A DNA stretch of 64,000 bases. It comes from Pontibacter mangrovi. GTDB lineage: Bacteria > Bacteroidota > Bacteroidia > Cytophagales > Hymenobacteraceae. This document shows, one piece after another, positions 62,016-64,000 of the stretch. A program made the translations under genes and the position numbers. The stretch is taken from contig NZ_VFRQ01000001.1 in the NCBI RefSeq assembly GCF_006385705.1, positions 124,001 through 188,000 of the forward strand. Direction: 5' to 3'. Position 1 is the stretch's first letter; each line of letters opens with the position of its first letter. Under the pieces are notes generated by a model, which worked only from the letters and a program-made list of their open reading frames with translations, did not search any database and was not told where the DNA came from.

Positions 62016-64000
62016 ATGATTAGCAAACGCATATTAACCTTTTTTGCAGCTGCTTTTCTGAGCATTGGTGCAAGCGTGGCCCGGCCCGATGAGGGCATGT
62101 GGCTCCCAATGCTTCTGAAGCAGCTGAACGAGGCAGAAATGCAGCAGAAAGGCATGAAGCTGACGGCGGAAGACATCTATAGTGTCAACCAGTCAAGCCT
62201 GAAAGATGCCATCGTATCGTTTGGCGGCTTCTGTACTGGCGAGATGATCTCCCCGGAAGGACTTCTCCTGACCAACCACCACTGCGGCTACGGCTCGGTG
62301 CAGCAGCACAGCACCGTGGAAAACGACTACTTGACGGACGGCTTCTGGGCCAAGACCCGTGAGCAGGAGCTGCCAAACCCAGGCCTTACCGCTACCTTTA
62401 TTGTGCGCATGGAAGACGTAACCCAGCAGATACTGGCGGGCACGGAGGGAGCTAAAACAGAAGCTGACCGCGAGGCCACTATCCAGCGCAACATTTCTAA
62501 AGTTAGCAAAGCTGCCACCAACGGTACCCACTATGATGCCGTGATTCGCCCCTTCTTCTATGGCAATGAGTACTACATGTATATTACCGAGACCTTTAAG
62601 GATGTGCGCCTGGTAGGGGCTCCCCCTTCGTCTATCGGTAAGTTCGGCGGCGACACCGACAACTGGATGTGGCCACGCCATACCGGCGATTTCTCGCTGT
62701 TCCGCGTCTATGCCGGTCCAAACAACGAGCCGGCCGAGTATTCGCCGGAGAACAAGCCTTACAAGCCTAAGCACCACCTGCCTATCTCGCTGAGCGGCGT
62801 AGAAGAAGGCGACTTTACGATGGTTTTCGGTTTTCCGGGCCGCACCAACGAGTACCTGACCTCGCAGGCGGTAAAGGAAATTTACGAGGTATCGAACCCA
62901 CACAAGATCAACATCCGCGAAACGAAGCTGAACATCCTGGACAAAGACATGAAAGCCTCTGACGAGGTACGCATCAAGTATGCCGCCAAGTATGCCAGCA
63001 TCGCCAACGCCTGGAAAAAGTGGATCGGCGAAAACCGCGGCATCCGAAAGGCCAACGCCATTGAGGAAAAGCAGAACCTGGAGCGCCTGTTTACGCAGTG
63101 GGTGTCCGCTGACGCGGCGCGCCAGCAAAAATATGGTAACCTGATGGCAGAGTTCGACAAGAACTACAAGGCGCTGGATGGCATCACGATTTCCAGGGAT
63201 TACATAAACGAGGCTGCCTTTGGCGTGGAGATCGTGCGGCTGGCCAACAACTTTACCACCCTGCAGCGCCTGCTGGAGCAGAAAGCCCCGCAGAGCGATA
63301 TTGACGCGCAGGTTGCCAAACTGGAAGCTTATGCGACAGACTATTTTAAGGACTACAATGCCCCGTCTGATAAAAAAGTATTTGCCGCCTTGCTGAGCCT
63401 ATACTACAACAACATCGATAAGGAAATGCACCCGGAGGTGTTTAAGATGGTGCGCAGCAAGTATAAAGGCGACTTTACAAAGTATGCGGACGATGTTTTC
63501 GAAAAATCTGCCTTTGCCTCTGCAGCAGGCGTGAAAGAGGTATTAGCTGATGCCCGAAAAGGCAAAGACGCGATCAAGAAAGATCCGGCTTTTGAGCTGG
63601 CCTCCAGCGTTGCCGATTACTACCGCGAAAACATTATGCCGACCTATACGGAGGTGAACGATAACCTGAGCCTGCTCTACCGCAAGTACATGGCCGGCCT
63701 GCGTGAGATGCAGCAGGACAAGACTTTCTACCCGGACGCTAACTCTACACTGCGGGTGGCCTATGGCATTGTGGAGCCTTATGAACCGGTAGACGGCATA
63801 AAGTATAAATACTATACTACCCTGGAGGGAGTGATGGAGAAAGCGGCGTCGGGCATTGCCGAAGACTACGCCATACCCGCCAAACTGCGCGAGCTGTATG
63901 AGAAAAAGGATTATGGCCGCTACGGCATGAACGGTGAGATGCCGGTGGGCTTCATTGCCTCTAACCACACCACCGGCGGCAATTCTGGCTCTCCTATCAT
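62016..64000 (+). CDS. S46-family dipeptidyl-peptidase (DPP7/DPP11 type), cut by window end
   Basis: The first 661 residues of a periplasmic serine peptidase that removes dipeptides from protein N-termini. Signal peptide about 1-22 (VARPDEGMWLP follows, typical of mature S46 proteins). The chymotrypsin-like triad is visible: His in LLTNHHCGYG (88/89), Asp225 in HTGDFSLFRVY, and Ser657 in TGGNSGSP. These fit the numbering of DAP BII and Porphyromonas DPP7/DPP11. The residue that separates DPP7 from DPP11 specificity (Gly or Arg near 673) lies just beyond the window, so the subtype cannot be read. Confidence 0.93.
   Translation, partial: MISKRILTFFAAAFLSIGASVARPDEGMWLPMLLKQLNEAEMQQKGMKLTAEDIYSVNQSSLKDAIVSFGGFCTGEMISPEGLLLTNHHCGYGSVQQHSTVENDYLTDGFWAKTREQELPNPGLTATFIVRMEDVTQQILAGTEGAKTEADREATIQRNISKVSKAATNGTHYDAVIRPFFYGNEYYMYITETFKDVRLVGAPPSSIGKFGGDTDNWMWPRHTGDFSLFRVYAGPNNEPAEYSPENKPYKPKHHLPISLSGVEEGDFTMVFGFPGRTNEYLTSQAVKEIYEVSNPHKINIRETKLNILDKDMKASDEVRIKYAAKYASIANAWKKWIGENRGIRKANAIEEKQNLERLFTQWVSADAARQQKYGNLMAEFDKNYKALDGITISRDYINEAAFGVEIVRLANNFTTLQRLLEQKAPQSDIDAQVAKLEAYATDYFKDYNAPSDKKVFAALLSLYYNNIDKEMHPEVFKMVRSKYKGDFTKYADDVFEKSAFASAAGVKEVLADARKGKDAIKKDPAFELASSVADYYRENIMPTYTEVNDNLSLLYRKYMAGLREMQQDKTFYPDANSTLRVAYGIVEPYEPVDGIKYKYYTTLEGVMEKAASGIAEDYAIPAKLRELYEKKDYGRYGMNGEMPVGFIASNHTTGGNSGSPI

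Noticed and set aside
62193..63128. 311-codon minus-strand frame opposite the S46 peptidase
   Set aside because: Complementary to a gene with intact catalytic motifs; no domain seen.

Overview
The window comes from a Bacteroidota chromosome, most likely a Cytophagales member of the Hymenobacteraceae (Pontibacter/Rufibacter-like; this placement is inference). Supporting features are a fused CcoNO cbb3 oxidase subunit, TamL as a lipoprotein, a TonB-dependent receptor with a DUF4249 lipoprotein, an S46 dipeptidyl-peptidase, a fused alpha/beta 2-oxoacid dehydrogenase E1, promoters with TAnnTTTG -7 boxes, and few Shine-Dalgarno-like sites. It is ordinary, densely coding chromosome with a few AT-rich single-gene insertions. 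I see no rRNA, tRNA, CRISPR array, prophage or complete insertion sequence.

Layout. 0-5 kb: rRNA methyltransferases, a Nudix hydrolase, an acyltransferase and small unknowns. 5-10 kb: a tight minus-strand run sdaAB-tolC-hlyD-gpsA. 10-14.4 kb: tryptophan 2,3-dioxygenase, an FAD-dependent oxidoreductase, a CoA-binding protein and an SDR. 14.4-18.7 kb: the ybbA-ybbP ABC exporter divergent from its partner esterase tesA. 19-21.7 kb: an ECF sigma factor, a putative anti-sigma protein and an outer-membrane barrel protein in one operon. 21.8-25 kb: a TrmH-type methyltransferase divergent from tamL. 25-32.4 kb: fused E1 dehydrogenase, hemF-PAP2, and the TonB receptor/DUF4249 pair. 32.4-36.1 kb: a voltage-gated-type K+ channel and the membrane proteins DUF389 and DUF2254. 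36.4-46.8 kb: a universal stress protein and a complete cbb3 oxidase and assembly locus in three transcription units (ccoI-ccoS; ccoNO-ccoQ-ccoP; ccoG-fixH-tauE/safE). 47-49 kb: an AT-rich orphan ORF between a relic crp/fnr 3' end and an intact crp/fnr gene. 49-53.6 kb: azurin-like cupredoxin, L,D-transpeptidase and M1 aminopeptidase. 53.7-57 kb: a DUF892 protein, cyanophycinase, a HAD hydrolase and an isoaspartyl peptidase. 57-64 kb: DUF3127, an AlbA_2 regulator, SMI1/KNR4 and MORN-type proteins, PhoH2, YkvA, and an S46 peptidase cut by the window end.

Main new signals. (1) Each of the three cbb3 transcription units carries a TGAy-N4-rTCA palindrome whose centre lies exactly 33 bp upstream of the centre of a TAnnTTTG-like -7 box. 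This is the geometry of class II Crp/Fnr activation, and an Fnr-like regulator gene with an N-terminal CxxC motif lies 1.4 kb away. (2) The heptamer AAGTATA/TATACTT is enriched about tenfold across genes and gaps on both strands. It even forces the otherwise disfavoured codon pair ATA-CTT, as a DNA-uptake-type or chromosome-organising motif would. (3) A second crp/fnr copy survives only as its last 23 codons. (4) Cyanophycinase and an isoaspartyl peptidase sit together as a cyanophycin-degradation pair. (5) Two unrelated genes share a nearly identical promoter block at identical distance from their start codons.
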